DNA of 37,152 bases from Acidobacteriota bacterium (GCA_016210925.1 JACQTF010000055.1:1-37152), one strand, 5' to 3'. Positions 24,544 through 33,635 are shown, numbered from the stretch's first letter. Program-made: numbers and translations. Notes: generated by a model from the letters alone, not told the origin.

Positions 24544-25458
24544 TCACTTCGCCGTACGCAGTGGGATGCTAGAACTTTCTATTTTTACGCCTCGGTATCC
24601 AGACTTCGAGAGGAGAAGTTTAACGGATCTGATTCCGAACTCGTCCACATTCGGCCCGAGCCAGATGGCTTTTATGGGAGTATCTGCTGGTACCATCAGG
24701 TCCTTGAACGGGAACTCAACATATGGCGCTACAATGTTGCCCGCAGCACGAAATCCGTTCGGTCTTTCTTTGGGTGTCCCTTTCTCTCTGACAGCGATAA
24801 ATCGCCACTCCCTTTCACCAGAAAAGGCTGGGTGTTTAAATCGCGGCGCACACATAGCGAGTGCTTCGTGCAATAGAACGACGAACCTCCGCATATAGTC
24901 TAGGCCCTGCTCTTCTGAATCGACCTGAATAGGAGCTGCGAAAACGTGGGTCAAGAAATTACGCGCCATATCGAGGATTGCCTCCAGAAGCCGCACCTGC
25001 TCTGGCCGGTCGTAGATGACCTTCAAGATCCTGTCCTTTCCAGTTCGGGACAGGTCAAGTTCGATCGCGTAGCCGCCGCCTGCTCGTCCATAGGTCATCC
25101 AGGCTGCGAGGTCATCTTTAGCCTCACTCAGACATAGAGCGTACACGTCGAATCCGTCGGCCAAGCGGTATCTTGCAGGTAGAAAATGCTTTAGCAACTG
25201 CTCGACCAGACCGCCGTACCCTCTAATCCGTTCCTCGTACAGGGGCTCAATCAAGGTACTGGCATAGCTGAGTTCAGTTCGGTCATTCATGAAGCCGAGA
25301 TGCCCCGCCCTGATGACGTGGCTTTCGACGATCCCCCGCAGACCTTCGGCTCCCGTATAATGTAGCAAGCCAACCTCGGGAACCTCTGGACCCCAGGCCA
25401 TCTCAAAGAGTTTCCGCTTAAGTTCGCCTAATTGCTCTTGGAATTCTTCGGCGTACAT
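24544..25458 (-). CDS. DUF2971 family protein
   Basis: The 304-residue cytoplasmic protein begins with a short helix and then LLHYTGAEGLRGIVESHVIR AGHLGFMNDRTELSYA, the diagnostic start of DUF2971. Later blocks are YALCLSEAKDDLAAWMTYG, GGGYAIELD, FSGEREWRFI and IWLGPNV. The family's function is not settled. The order H-Y-T ... G-Y-A-I ... E-x-E-W-R-F recalls ADP-ribosyltransferase-fold enzymes; this is inference only. DUF2971 genes are scattered and often sit in accessory DNA, as here. Base composition is a little more AT-rich than the flanking operons, consistent with transfer. The gene is intact. Confidence 0.85.
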   Translation of the reverse strand: MYAEEFQEQLGELKRKLFEMAWGPEVPEVGLLHYTGAEGLRGIVESHVIRAGHLGFMNDRTELSYASTLIEPLYEERIRGYGGLVEQLLKHFLPARYRLADGFDVYALCLSEAKDDLAAWMTYGRAGGGYAIELDLSRTGKDRILKVIYDRPEQVRLLEAILDMARNFLTHVFAAPIQVDSEEQGLDYMRRFVVLLHEALAMCAPRFKHPAFSGEREWRFIAVREKGTPKERPNGFRAAGNIVAPYVEFPFKDLMVPADTPIKAIWLGPNVDEFGIRSVKLLLSKSGYRGVKIESSSIPLRTAK

Positions 25459-25582
25459 TTATTGCCACGTCTTCCAGAAGGAGCGCACAAGAACAGGGAT
25501 ATCAATTCTGATGGCAAGATATGGCTACGTCAAGCGAAGAAGGGTACCGAAAATGCGGAGCCGGATGTCACGCACGTGTGAT

Positions 25583-25609
25583 CGGTCGCCATCTGGACGA
25601 TGGCGACCG
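25583..25609. repeat. Perfect 11-bp stem-loop
   Basis: CGGTCGCCATC pairs with GATGGCGACCG across a TGGAC loop. There is no T-run on either side, so termination is unproven. It lies 20 bases before the 25-bp repeat and could be an element end. Confidence 0.75.
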
Positions 25610-25628
25610 CGTACCCAGGTGCCGAGGT

Positions 25629-25653
25629 GCTCTGACGTAGTGCTCAGACCATG
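25629..25653. repeat. 25-bp repeat, right copy
   Basis: It matches 12183-12207 with one mismatch, in the same orientation. It stands alone here, with no transposase-like frame after it, and is followed by unrelated sequence. Confidence 0.7.
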
Positions 25654-25744
25654 AAGCGTTGAGATTGAAAGCTTGAAGCCTGGGTGGGAGCGATGGGCAG
25701 GTGGCGGTGCGCCGAGTTCCGGTCTTGATTTTCTCGGTGTTTGA

Positions 25745-25772
25745 GTTTTAGGTTTCAGAGTTTCAGGTTTGT
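25745..25772. repeat. Single arm of GGTTTCA heptamer array
   Basis: AGTTTTAGGTTTCAGAGTTT and the following CAGGTTTG closely match the right arm of the array at 8445-8480. The complementary left arm is absent, so this copy has lost half, possibly when the greA copy next to it was rearranged. Confidence 0.7.
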
Positions 25773-25775
25773 TTT

Positions 25776-26165
25776 TTAGAGCTCGTCGTGGATGGTGGTG
25801 AGCTTCTTGATCTCGTACTCCTTGACGCCGCCGGGGGTGCGGATTTGGATCTCATCACCTTCCTCCCGCCCCATGAGGCTCTTCCCGATGGGCGAAGTGG
25901 TCGAGATCATGCCGTGAGCCGCGTCCGCTTCCTCCGGCGAGACCAACTTGTAGGTCACGTCTGCATCCGTGTTCACGTCGTGGAGGAGGACGGTCGAGCC
26001 GTAGGAAACCTTCCCCTTGGAGATCTTGTCCAGGTTCACCATGGAGAGGGCTGAGACTCTCTGGCGAAGCTGCCCCAGCTTGGACTGCAGGTAGGACTGC
26101 CGCTCCTTGGCAGTCTGATACTCTGCGTTCTCCCGCAGGTCCCCGTGCTCCAGCGCGCGCTTGAG
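25776..26165 (-). pseudogene. greA: Second greA copy, 5' end lost
   Basis: From LKRALEHGDLRENAEYQTAK to the stop this matches the intact greA (27901-28368) almost residue for residue, including GGVKEYEIKKLTTIHDEL. About nine in ten bases agree. The first roughly 28 residues of the coiled coil are missing, while the acidic tip (EHGDLREN) remains. The frame opens further upstream to 26291, but that part is antisense to the protease fragment and is not GreA. The break at about 26163 joins two truncated genes head to head. The differences from greA are mostly third-position, so the copy was under selection for a time, or came from a related strain. Confidence 0.85.
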
Positions 26166-26814
26166 TTTGGTCGAACCTCTCCGCCTGGGCCTCAGCTCGG
26201 CCACGCTGGAACCGGCCCTGAGTCTGGGTGTCAAAAAAAGCGGCCGGACCACAGGCCTGACCAGCGGAAGCATCACCGCAGTGAACGTCACCGTTGATGT
26301 GGCCTACAGCAAGCAATGCGGGATCGGACGGCAGATTGCACGTTTTGTCAACCAGTTCCTCATCGGGGCCGGTGGGTTCAGCGCGGGCGGCGACTCCGGG
26401 TCCGTCCTTGTGGAAGACGTGGCGACCTTGCCTCGCCCGGTGGGTCTACTATTCGCCGGCAGCAACACCACGACGGTCGCAAATCCCTTCAGCGCGGTTG
26501 TGAGTGCATTCGGCGGCGCGATCACACCGGTGGGCACAGCCTCCTCTGGCAGAGGTATTGCTCCGAGGCCCCAGGCCCCGCACCCGGCCTCCCTGGTCCG
26601 GGCCAATGAGGTGAAAGGACGACACGAGGACAGCCTCTTCGCTCTGCCGGGCGTGGTGGGCACCGGCATCGGTGCGTCAGAAATCGCCCCCGGTGTGGCG
26701 GTGATCGAAGTCTATGTCCGCGCGGCCACACCGGACGTGCGGCGAGCGATCCCGGCAGCTCTGGAGGGGATCCCGGTCCGGATCGTGGAAACGGGAGAGA
26801 TCGTCGCGTATTGA
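26161..26814 (+). pseudogene. Trypsin-like serine protease, N-terminus lost
   Basis: The readable part has KSGRTTGLTSGSITAVNVTV, the active-site GGDSGS (Ser79 counted from 26161) and VGLLFAGSNTTTVANPFSAV. This is the second half of a chymotrypsin-fold protease of a type frequent in Acidobacteria and actinobacteria. A C-terminal domain follows with LPGVVGTGIG and VAVIEVYV. The catalytic His and Asp, and any signal peptide, would be upstream and are absent: the frame begins at the junction with the truncated greA. It is therefore a fragment, probably silent. Confidence 0.7.
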
Positions 26815-26844
26815 AGACCGGAGGGCGGGAAGGCAGGTCGAGGC

Positions 26845-27768
26845 TCACACTGCCCGTGCGGCGACGGTCACTGTGGCGCCTTCGCCCAAAGCGGTCATCA
26901 GCCCATCGAAGGGCTTGAGGAACGGGATGGAAAGGTAAAACAGTGCCAGGCTCAGGTGAGACGTCCTGCGGCGCAGCTTTGCCTTGAGGCTCTGCCTCAA
27001 GGCATGGGCGTTGTGGGCCTTCGATCGAAAGGTGGAAGAGTACACCTGGAAACCAGTCTCCGATAACAAACGCCCGAGGGTGCGGGGGGTGAAGTGGTAG
27101 CGGTGCCGGGGCGCGTCCAGCGCGAACCAGTCGCCTCCGAACCATCGCGCCTGATAGCTGGCCGCGTTCGGCACCTGGACGATCAGCGACCCGCCGGCCT
27201 TGATGATTCGCCTCGCTTCCATGAGATTCGCCCGGGGCTGGTTGGTGTGTTCCAGGGCGGACCAGAACGTCATCACATCGAAAATCGAATCACCCAGCGT
27301 CGATTCCATGAGGGTGCCGGTGAAGATGCGGTCGCGGCCCAACTGGCGAACCGCAGCTTCCGATGGGGGGCCGCCAATTTCAATCCCGAAGCGTTCCCAC
27401 GCCCTCGGGTCCAACGCACGCAGGAAGAGCCCTGATCCGCAGCCCACATCCAGAATGCGTCCCCCTGCCAGGTTGCATCTGAGCAAGAATCTCGTCTTCT
27501 CCGATTGCGACGACCGAATCCAGTCTTGCGAAGGCTCTTGGTTTTCCCCCCAATAGCCGTCGGGGTAGAAGGGGGCCAGTTCCCGCACGCTCATCTCGGG
27601 CAGGGTGCGAAGCACGCCGCAGCCTTCGCAAACCGCTATCGAGAACGCCTCATCCGAGTTGCGCAGCCGGTCCCTGGCCGTGTAGAGTTCCCGGGCGCCG
27701 GTGGCGCCGCACAACTCGCAGGCGCCTGTAAGGGTTTCTGATGGTGGTGGCAGTAAATCCTTCTTCAA
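26845..27768 (-). CDS. SAM-dependent methyltransferase with zinc ribbon
   Basis: The 307-residue class I methyltransferase has an N-terminal zinc ribbon, Cys17, Cys20, Cys47 and Cys50 in CELC and CEGC. A linker (LAPFYPDGYWGENQE) follows, then the Rossmann core with motif I GGRILDVGCGSGLFL (about 102-116), DVMTFWSALEHTNQPRANL, and GGSLIVQVPNA. The C-terminal part has a membrane-leaning helix (SLALFYLSIPFLKPFDGL). The architecture matches Methyltransf_23-type enzymes, often found in surface sugar or polyketide-like pathways; the substrate is unknown. It is downstream of greA on the same strand with about 130 bases between, and its 3' end meets the protease fragment after 30 bases. Confidence 0.8.
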   Translation of the reverse strand: MKKDLLPPPSETLTGACELCGATGARELYTARDRLRNSDEAFSIAVCEGCGVLRTLPEMSVRELAPFYPDGYWGENQEPSQDWIRSSQSEKTRFLLRCNLAGGRILDVGCGSGLFLRALDPRAWERFGIEIGGPPSEAAVRQLGRDRIFTGTLMESTLGDSIFDVMTFWSALEHTNQPRANLMEARRIIKAGGSLIVQVPNAASYQARWFGGDWFALDAPRHRYHFTPRTLGRLLSETGFQVYSSTFRSKAHNAHALRQSLKAKLRRRTSHLSLALFYLSIPFLKPFDGLMTALGEGATVTVAARAV

Positions 27769-27900
27769 GGGTAAAAATTCTACCGGGTTCGTCGGCCGGC
27801 CACCCTGGAACTCTGACCCGTGAGCGACGCAGGTGACGGACAGGTGGCACCTGCTGCGGTCTCGGGTTTGAGAATTTTGATTCGCGTAGGGGCGTCGGGT

Positions 27901-28368
27901 TTACAACTCGTCGTGGATGGTGGTGAGCTTCTTGATCTCGTACTCCTTGACGCCGCCAGGAGTGCGGATCTGGATCTCATCGCCTTCCTCCTTCCCCATG
28001 AGGCTCTTGCCGATCGGCGAACTGGTTGAGATCATCCCCCGACCCACGTCCGCTTCCTCCGGCGAGACCAGCTTATAGGTCACGTCCGTGTCCGTGATCA
28101 CATCATGGAGGAGGACGGTGGAGCCATAAGAAACCTTGCCCCTGGGGATCTTGTCCAGGTTCACCATGGAGAGGGCTGAGAGTCGATGCCGGAGCTGCGC
28201 CAGTTTGGACTGCAAGTAGGACTGCCGCTCCTTGGCGGCCTGATATTCTGCGTTCTCCCGCAAGTCCCCGTGCTCGAGTGCCAGCTTGAGTTCCAGGGGG
28301 AGCTCGTGCGTCAGCTCGCGCTGGATGCGGCTGACCTCGTCCTGGAGTTTCTTTCGAGCGTCCTGCAT
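27901..28368 (-). CDS. greA: Transcription elongation factor GreA
   Basis: The 155-residue protein has an N-terminal coiled coil with the acidic tip residues Asp35 and Glu38 in EHGDLREN, which reach the RNA polymerase active site and stimulate cleavage of backtracked RNA. The C-terminal FKBP-like domain is present: GSTVLLHDVITDTDVTYKLV, SPIGKSLMGKEEGDEIQI, GGVKEYEIKKL. It is full-length, starting a few residues later than the E. coli protein. It lies directly downstream of nuoN, so it may share the second nuo transcript. A truncated duplicate lies 1.7 kb away. Confidence 0.95.
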   Translation of the reverse strand: MQDARKKLQDEVSRIQRELTHELPLELKLALEHGDLRENAEYQAAKERQSYLQSKLAQLRHRLSALSMVNLDKIPRGKVSYGSTVLLHDVITDTDVTYKLVSPEEADVGRGMISTSSPIGKSLMGKEEGDEIQIRTPGGVKEYEIKKLTTIHDEL

Positions 28369-28403
28369 AGGTCCCGATTATAGTCGAAAGGGGCGAGGCG
28401 ACG

Positions 28404-29843
28404 CTACCGAACGGCCAGGACGGACCGGCTGGCCAGGTCCAGCAGAGCGGACGGGTACAGGCCCGTCAGCAGCGTCCCCAGGGCAGCCAGGACCAGGGCG
28501 ACCGCTGCGGGCACCGGGATCTCCACCGACGGCACCTGCGCCGCCGGCTCCTGCATGTACATGATGACGATGATGCGGAGGTAGTAATAGGCAGAGACCG
28601 CGCTGTTGAGAACGGCAATCACCACCAACCCTACGTGGTGGGACTGCACCGCCGCGGCGAACAGGAACACCTTGCCCATGAAGCCGCCCGTCGCAGGGAT
28701 GCCGATGAGCGACAGAAGAAAGAGGGACAAGCAGCCGGTCAGAAACGGATAGCGGAACCCGATTCCCGCATAGTCGGACAGATGGACGCGCGTCTCCCCG
28801 GCGCCGCTCCAGATCACCACGACGGTAAAAGCCCCCAGGTTCATCAGGGCGTACACGACGGCGTAGTAGAGCACCGCGGAGATGCCCAGTTCGTTCCGGG
28901 CGACGAGGCCCACGAGAAGGTAGCCCGCATGGGCGACGGAGGAATAGGCGAGAAGGCGCTTGATATTGGATTGGGTGATGGCCGCCACGTTACCCACGGT
29001 CATGGTGAGGACGGCCACCAGCCCAAGCACATCGCCCCAGTGGTTTTCCATGTCCGGGAGCGCGGAGTAGAGCACCCTCACCAGGGCGGCGAACCCCGCG
29101 GCTTTGGGTCCCACGGCCAGAAAGGCGGTGACCGGAGAAGGTGCGCCCTCGTAGACGTCCGGCGTCCACACGTGAAAGGGCGCCATGGCCACCTTGAAAC
29201 CAAACCCCACGAGAAGCAGGGCGAGACCCACCAGGAAGAAGGCTGAAGGCCCCTGCGCCGACAGCGCTTCCGCCACCCGATCGAAGCGCGTGCTCCCCGT
29301 CTGGCCGTACAGGAAGGCGATTCCGTACAGCAAGACCGCCGTGGAGAAGGCGCCCAGGATAAAGTACTTCACCGCCGATTCGTTTGAGCGGGGATCCGAC
29401 CGCTTGAAGCCCGCCAGGACGTACGTTGAGATGGCGACCGTCTCCAGACCGATGAACATCAGGATCAGGTCCACGCTCGCGGCCATGAACGACATGCCGG
29501 TGGTGGCAAACAGCACGAGGGCGTAAAACTCCGAGTGATGGACACCCTCCCGCTTCAGGTACTGTAAGGAGATCAGGATCGTCCCGATGGAAACACCGAA
29601 GAAGAGCCAGCGGAAGAACACGCTGTAACTGTCCAGTTGCACCATGCCGCCAAAGGCTGTCATCGTCCGCCCTGACTGAGCTGCGCCGGCCACGCCAGCC
29701 GCCAGCAGTCCCGCCACGCCCAGCCAGCCCAGTCGCCCCTTGTGCTGGGGCGCCGTGAAGGGATCCAGGAGCATGATGGCGATCCCGGTGGCGGCGGTGA
29801 TGATCTCAGGCAAAATGGCCAGGTAGTGAAGATCCGTGGGCAT
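28404..29843 (-). CDS. nuoN: NADH-quinone oxidoreductase subunit N (second set)
   Basis: The 479-residue antiporter-like subunit has IGLETVAISTYVLAGF, PFHVWTPDVYEGAPSPVTAF and QSNIKRLLAYSSVAHAGYLL. All key Glu and Lys residues are present. Its ATG overlaps the nuoM stop by one base (TGATG), so the two are translationally coupled. It is shorter than the plus-strand NuoN (501 residues) and diverged from it throughout, so they are old paralogues from two separate complex I operons. Confidence 0.97.
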   Translation of the reverse strand: MPTDLHYLAILPEIITAATGIAIMLLDPFTAPQHKGRLGWLGVAGLLAAGVAGAAQSGRTMTAFGGMVQLDSYSVFFRWLFFGVSIGTILISLQYLKREGVHHSEFYALVLFATTGMSFMAASVDLILMFIGLETVAISTYVLAGFKRSDPRSNESAVKYFILGAFSTAVLLYGIAFLYGQTGSTRFDRVAEALSAQGPSAFFLVGLALLLVGFGFKVAMAPFHVWTPDVYEGAPSPVTAFLAVGPKAAGFAALVRVLYSALPDMENHWGDVLGLVAVLTMTVGNVAAITQSNIKRLLAYSSVAHAGYLLVGLVARNELGISAVLYYAVVYALMNLGAFTVVVIWSGAGETRVHLSDYAGIGFRYPFLTGCLSLFLLSLIGIPATGGFMGKVFLFAAAVQSHHVGLVVIAVLNSAVSAYYYLRIIVIMYMQEPAAQVPSVEIPVPAAVALVLAALGTLLTGLYPSALLDLASRSVLAVR

Positions 29844-31351
29844 CAGGGTCGGATGGGTCGCGATGTCTTTTCTACGGTGTACGTTCTTCCCAGGGTATCA
29901 ATTCGGGTGATGATCTGCTCGACCGAGGCATCCATGCGGCGGAGAAAGGTAGCCGGATAAAGTCCCATCCAGACCATCAGGACCACCAGGGGCACCAGGA
30001 TGACGATCTCTCGCTTGCCCAAGTCCCGGAGCTGGCGGTTTTCCTCAAGGTGGACTTCGCCGAAGTGCACCCGCTGATACATCCACAGCATGTACGCGGC
30101 GGCCAGGATGACGCCGGAGGCAGCCACCGCGCCGTAGAAGCGATCGGCGATGAAGGCGCCCTGCAGCGCCAGGAATTCGCCCACAAAGTTGTTGAGCCCC
30201 GGCAGGCCGATGGACGACAGGGTCACGATCATAAAGAACGAGGAATACACCGGCATGGAGTGGGCGAGACCTCCGAAATCCCGAATGAGCCGCGTATGAC
30301 GCCGGTCGTAGAGCATCCCCACCAGGAGAAACAAGGCTCCCGTGGAGATCCCGTGGTTGAGCATCTGGTAAGTGGCACCCTCGATTCCCTGGGCGTTGAA
30401 CGCGAAGATGCCCAGGACCACAAAGCCCAGATGGCTGACCGAAGAGTAAGCCACCAGGCGCTTCAGGTCCGGTTGAACCATGGACACCAGCGCCCCATAG
30501 AGGATTCCGACGATGGCCAAAAAGGAGATGAAGGGCGCCCACTGGACCGCCACTTCGGGAAACAGCGGCAGGCAAAAGCGAAGCAGTCCGTACGCACCCA
30601 TCTTCAGCAGGACGCCCGCAAGGATGACGGAACCCGCCGTGGGCGCCTCGGTGTGCGCATCCGGAAGCCAGGTGTGAAAAGGGAACAGCGGCACCTTGAT
30701 GGCGAAGGCGATGAAAAAGCCCCAGAAGAGCCAGACCTGGGTTCCATAAGGGAGCTGGACGGTCTCAAGGATTTCCAGCAGGTTGAAAGTCCTGGCGCCC
30801 GTCAAGAAATAGAGCGCCAGGATGCTGACCAGCATCAGGAGGGAACCGGCCATGGTGTACAGGATGAACTTGATGGCGGCGTAGATCCTGCGCTCGGAGC
30901 CCCAAATGCCGATCAAGAAGTACATGGGAATGAGCATCACTTCCCAAAAAACGTAGAACAGAACCAGGTCCAGGGAGGCAAAGACACCCAGCATGCCCGT
31001 CTCGAGCAAAAGCAGGAAGGCCATGAAAGCCTTCACATGGTGCTCCACGGTCCAAGAGGCCAGGACAGCCAGAGGGGTCAGGAAGGCGGTCAGAAGTACC
31101 AAAAGGAGGCTGATGCCGTCCACACCCAGGAGATACTCCACCTGGAAGCTCTCGATCCAGCGGGCGCGCTCCACGAATTGGAAATCCGAGGAACCGGGAT
31201 CGAAGCGGAGGAAGAGGAACACCGCCAGGACCAAGGTGGCCAAGGAAACCAGCAAAGCCAGCCCCCTGACCGCGGACGTGCCCCGAACGAAGACCAGCGC
31301 CGCCGCGCCCAGGGCGGGAAGAAAGATCAGCCACGAGAGGAGGTGGTCCAT
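29843..31351 (-). CDS. nuoM: NADH-quinone oxidoreductase subunit M (second set)
   Basis: The 502-residue proton-pumping subunit has FYVFWEVMLIPMYFLIGIWG, PFHTWLPDAHTEAPTAGSVI and QPDLKRLVAYSSVSHLGF. The ATG at 31351 is chosen over the adjacent GTG at 31354. It follows nuoL by 22 bases and overlaps nuoN by one. Compared with the plus-strand NuoM it keeps every functional motif but differs at the ends. Confidence 0.97.
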   Translation of the reverse strand: MDHLLSWLIFLPALGAAALVFVRGTSAVRGLALLVSLATLVLAVFLFLRFDPGSSDFQFVERARWIESFQVEYLLGVDGISLLLVLLTAFLTPLAVLASWTVEHHVKAFMAFLLLLETGMLGVFASLDLVLFYVFWEVMLIPMYFLIGIWGSERRIYAAIKFILYTMAGSLLMLVSILALYFLTGARTFNLLEILETVQLPYGTQVWLFWGFFIAFAIKVPLFPFHTWLPDAHTEAPTAGSVILAGVLLKMGAYGLLRFCLPLFPEVAVQWAPFISFLAIVGILYGALVSMVQPDLKRLVAYSSVSHLGFVVLGIFAFNAQGIEGATYQMLNHGISTGALFLLVGMLYDRRHTRLIRDFGGLAHSMPVYSSFFMIVTLSSIGLPGLNNFVGEFLALQGAFIADRFYGAVAASGVILAAAYMLWMYQRVHFGEVHLEENRQLRDLGKREIVILVPLVVLMVWMGLYPATFLRRMDASVEQIITRIDTLGRTYTVEKTSRPIRP

Positions 31352-31373
31352 CACGATGTTCCCGGGAACGGGA

Positions 31374-33266
31374 TCAGCCGCCCATCCAGTAGTACACCAG
31401 GATCCCCACGGTACCCAGCAAGATCCAGGTTGCGTAGGCTCGCGCGTATCCCGTCTGCATCTGCCGCAGGAACCCGCTCAAGTCCCGCACCAGACCCGCG
31501 GTACCGTTGACCGCGCCGTCCACCACGCGCTCGTCCACGCCTCGCCAGAGGAAGTGGTCCGATACTCTCTTCAGGGGGTGGACGAAAAGGCGATCGTACA
31601 ACTCATCCACGTAATACTTTCGCCACAACAACCGGTGCGCCCCTCCCAGAGCCTGTTGGGCGGCAGCAGCCCAGGTCGGGTTCCGCACATAAAAGAGGTA
31701 AGCCGCCAGGATCCCCAGGCCCGACGCTACCGCTGTCAGGAGGACCAGCGCCTCCGAATGCTCTCCGCGGGCTGGCAACGGCTCTCCCGTCACCGGCTCC
31801 AGGAAGCCCTCGAGGTACCCGTAGCCGTAGCCGCCGAAGAGGGAGAGCAACGCCAGCAGCACCAGGGGCACCGCCATGGACGGGGGTGGTTCATGGATCC
31901 CCCGACGAAGTTCGGGGGCCAGCCGCTGCTCGCCGTGAAATGTGAGAAAAAACAGGCGGAACATATAAAAAGCCGTCAGAACCGCCGTCGCCAACCCCAC
32001 AATCCCTATCACGGTATGGCCGGACGAAAACGACCGGACCAGGATTTCGTCCTTGGAGAAAAAGCCGCTGGTCAACGGCACTCCGGAGATAGCCACGGTC
32101 GCAGCCAGGAACGTCCAGTAGGTGACGGGAAGATATTTTCGCAACCCACCCATGCGCAGAATATCCGTCTCGTTCTGCAGAGCGCGCATCACGCTTCCAG
32201 CGCCCAGAAAGAGGAGTGCCTTGAAATAGGCGTGCGTGGACAGGTGAAAAATGCTGGCGGCGTACCCGCCGACGCCGGCCGCCGCGAACATATAGCCGAT
32301 CTGGCTGATGGTCGAGTAGGCCAGGATGCGCTTGATGTCCCGCTGAACCAGGGCAATGGTGGCCGCGTAGAACGCGGTGAAGATCCCTACCGTCGCCACC
32401 AGTCCCGACACGCCGGGAGTCAAGCTGTACAACGGGTTCAAGCGGACGACCATATAGACCCCGGCGGTCACCATGGTCGCCGCGTGGATCAGGGCGCTGA
32501 CCGGAGTCGGGCCCTCCATCGCATCCGGCAGCCAGACATAGAGGGGCACCTGGGCGCTTTTCCCGGTCGCGCCGATGAACAGCAAGAAAGCGATCCAACT
32601 CAGCGTCCCCCATTTCCCGCTCTCCGCCGCGAACTCGCCCTCAGGACCAAGTTGCTGAAAGATGGCCTGAAAATCCAGGGTCTGGAACGTGAGGAAAGCC
32701 AGCAGGATGCCCAAAAGAAACCCGAAGTCCCCCACCCGGTTAACGACAAAGGCCTTCTTGCCGGCGTCGGAGGCCGATTTCTTGAAATACCAGTACCCGA
32801 TCAGCAGGTAGGAACAGAGCCCCACCCCCTCCCAGCCCACGAACATCAGGAGAAGGTTGTTGGCCGCCACGAGCAACAGCATGGAGGACATGAACAGGTT
32901 GAGGTAAGCGAAGTACCGATAGAATCCTTCCCCCGCCCACATGTAGCCCACCGAATAGACATGGATCAGCAATCCCACGCCAGTCACCAACAACATCATC
33001 ACCGCGGAGAGGGGATCCAGTAAGAACTCGAAGCGGGCCACGAAATCTCCCGATTCCACCCAGGTGAACAGCGGGTGGATCACATGGCGTTCCTCAGGAG
33101 GGACTTGCATCAGAGCGTAGAAGGCCCGGGCGGACAGCAAGAGCGAGGCGGCCACGACCAGGCACGCGATCCATGCCACGGCCTGTTTGGGCAGTCTCTT
33201 GCCCACCAGGCCGTTCGCCAGGAATCCTACGAGCGGGAGAATGGGAATCAGCCAAAAGGAGTCCAT
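31374..33266 (-). CDS. nuoL: NADH-quinone oxidoreductase subunit L (second set)
   Basis: The 630-residue subunit starts at ATG 33266 (AAGGCG upstream), where the protein begins MDSFWLIPILPLVGFLANGL; an upstream in-frame start at 33308 would add a polar leader. Motifs are FEFLLDPLSAVMMLLVTGVG, VGWEGVGLCSYLLIGYWYF, MEGPTPVSALIHAATMVTAG and LVQRDIKRILAYSTISQIGY. The C-terminal WRKYYVDELYDRLFVHPLKR precedes the lateral helix region. It is 57 residues shorter than the plus-strand NuoL, mainly outside the core. Confidence 0.97.
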   Translation of the reverse strand: MDSFWLIPILPLVGFLANGLVGKRLPKQAVAWIACLVVAASLLLSARAFYALMQVPPEERHVIHPLFTWVESGDFVARFEFLLDPLSAVMMLLVTGVGLLIHVYSVGYMWAGEGFYRYFAYLNLFMSSMLLLVAANNLLLMFVGWEGVGLCSYLLIGYWYFKKSASDAGKKAFVVNRVGDFGFLLGILLAFLTFQTLDFQAIFQQLGPEGEFAAESGKWGTLSWIAFLLFIGATGKSAQVPLYVWLPDAMEGPTPVSALIHAATMVTAGVYMVVRLNPLYSLTPGVSGLVATVGIFTAFYAATIALVQRDIKRILAYSTISQIGYMFAAAGVGGYAASIFHLSTHAYFKALLFLGAGSVMRALQNETDILRMGGLRKYLPVTYWTFLAATVAISGVPLTSGFFSKDEILVRSFSSGHTVIGIVGLATAVLTAFYMFRLFFLTFHGEQRLAPELRRGIHEPPPSMAVPLVLLALLSLFGGYGYGYLEGFLEPVTGEPLPARGEHSEALVLLTAVASGLGILAAYLFYVRNPTWAAAAQQALGGAHRLLWRKYYVDELYDRLFVHPLKRVSDHFLWRGVDERVVDGAVNGTAGLVRDLSGFLRQMQTGYARAYATWILLGTVGILVYYWMGG

Positions 33267-33326
33267 CGCCTTGCCATGTGCCTCGCCGCCGGGGCAGGGA
33301 CCGTGCACCCAGAGGGGATCGCGGCG

Positions 33327-33629
33327 CTAATCCCTCAGCGAAGCCGTCTCGTCCGCGTTCACCGTCTTCCGATTCTTATAAGTGGCGATGACGATGGCCA
33401 GGCCCACGGCGGCCTCGGCGGCAGCCACCACCATGACGAAGAACACCAGCACCTGGCCACTGACCTGGTTCCATTCTCGAGCGAAAGCAAGAAACGTGAG
33501 GTTGGCGGAGTTGAGCATCAACTCCACGCTCATGAACATGGTGATCAGGTTGCGTTTGAGGATCACCCCCAAGGCGCCCACGCTGAAGAGCAGTGCTCCC
33601 AGGATCAGGTAGTAGTTGAGTGGAACCAA
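33327..33629 (-). CDS. nuoK: NADH-quinone oxidoreductase subunit K (second set), TTG start
   Basis: The 100-residue three-helix subunit has both conserved glutamates, in FMSVELMLNSANLTFLAF and AAAEAAVGLAIVIATYKNR. The only start available in this frame is TTG 33629, because an in-frame TGA, which is the nuoJ stop, lies just six bases upstream. nuoJ and nuoK are therefore in the same frame, separated by TGA-GGG-CCC. A GAGGG overlaps the stop but is very close, so re-initiation after nuoJ is the likely way it is translated. Confidence 0.93.
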   Translation of the reverse strand: MVPLNYYLILGALLFSVGALGVILKRNLITMFMSVELMLNSANLTFLAFAREWNQVSGQVLVFFVMVVAAAEAAVGLAIVIATYKNRKTVNADETASLRD

Positions 33630-33635
33630 GGGCCC

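Larger units (their letters stand above)
25459..25775. other. Intergenic stretch with repeats only
   Basis: No gene is seen. It holds the 11-bp perfect hairpin at 25583-25609, the right copy of the 25-bp repeat, and a single arm of the GGTTTCA heptamer array next to the truncated greA. Confidence 0.6.

Noticed and set aside
12183-25653. Integron cassette array or prophage
   Set aside because: No attC-like sites (RYYYAAC ... GTTRRRY), no integrase, and no phage structural genes; the genes lie on both strands and are mostly truncated.
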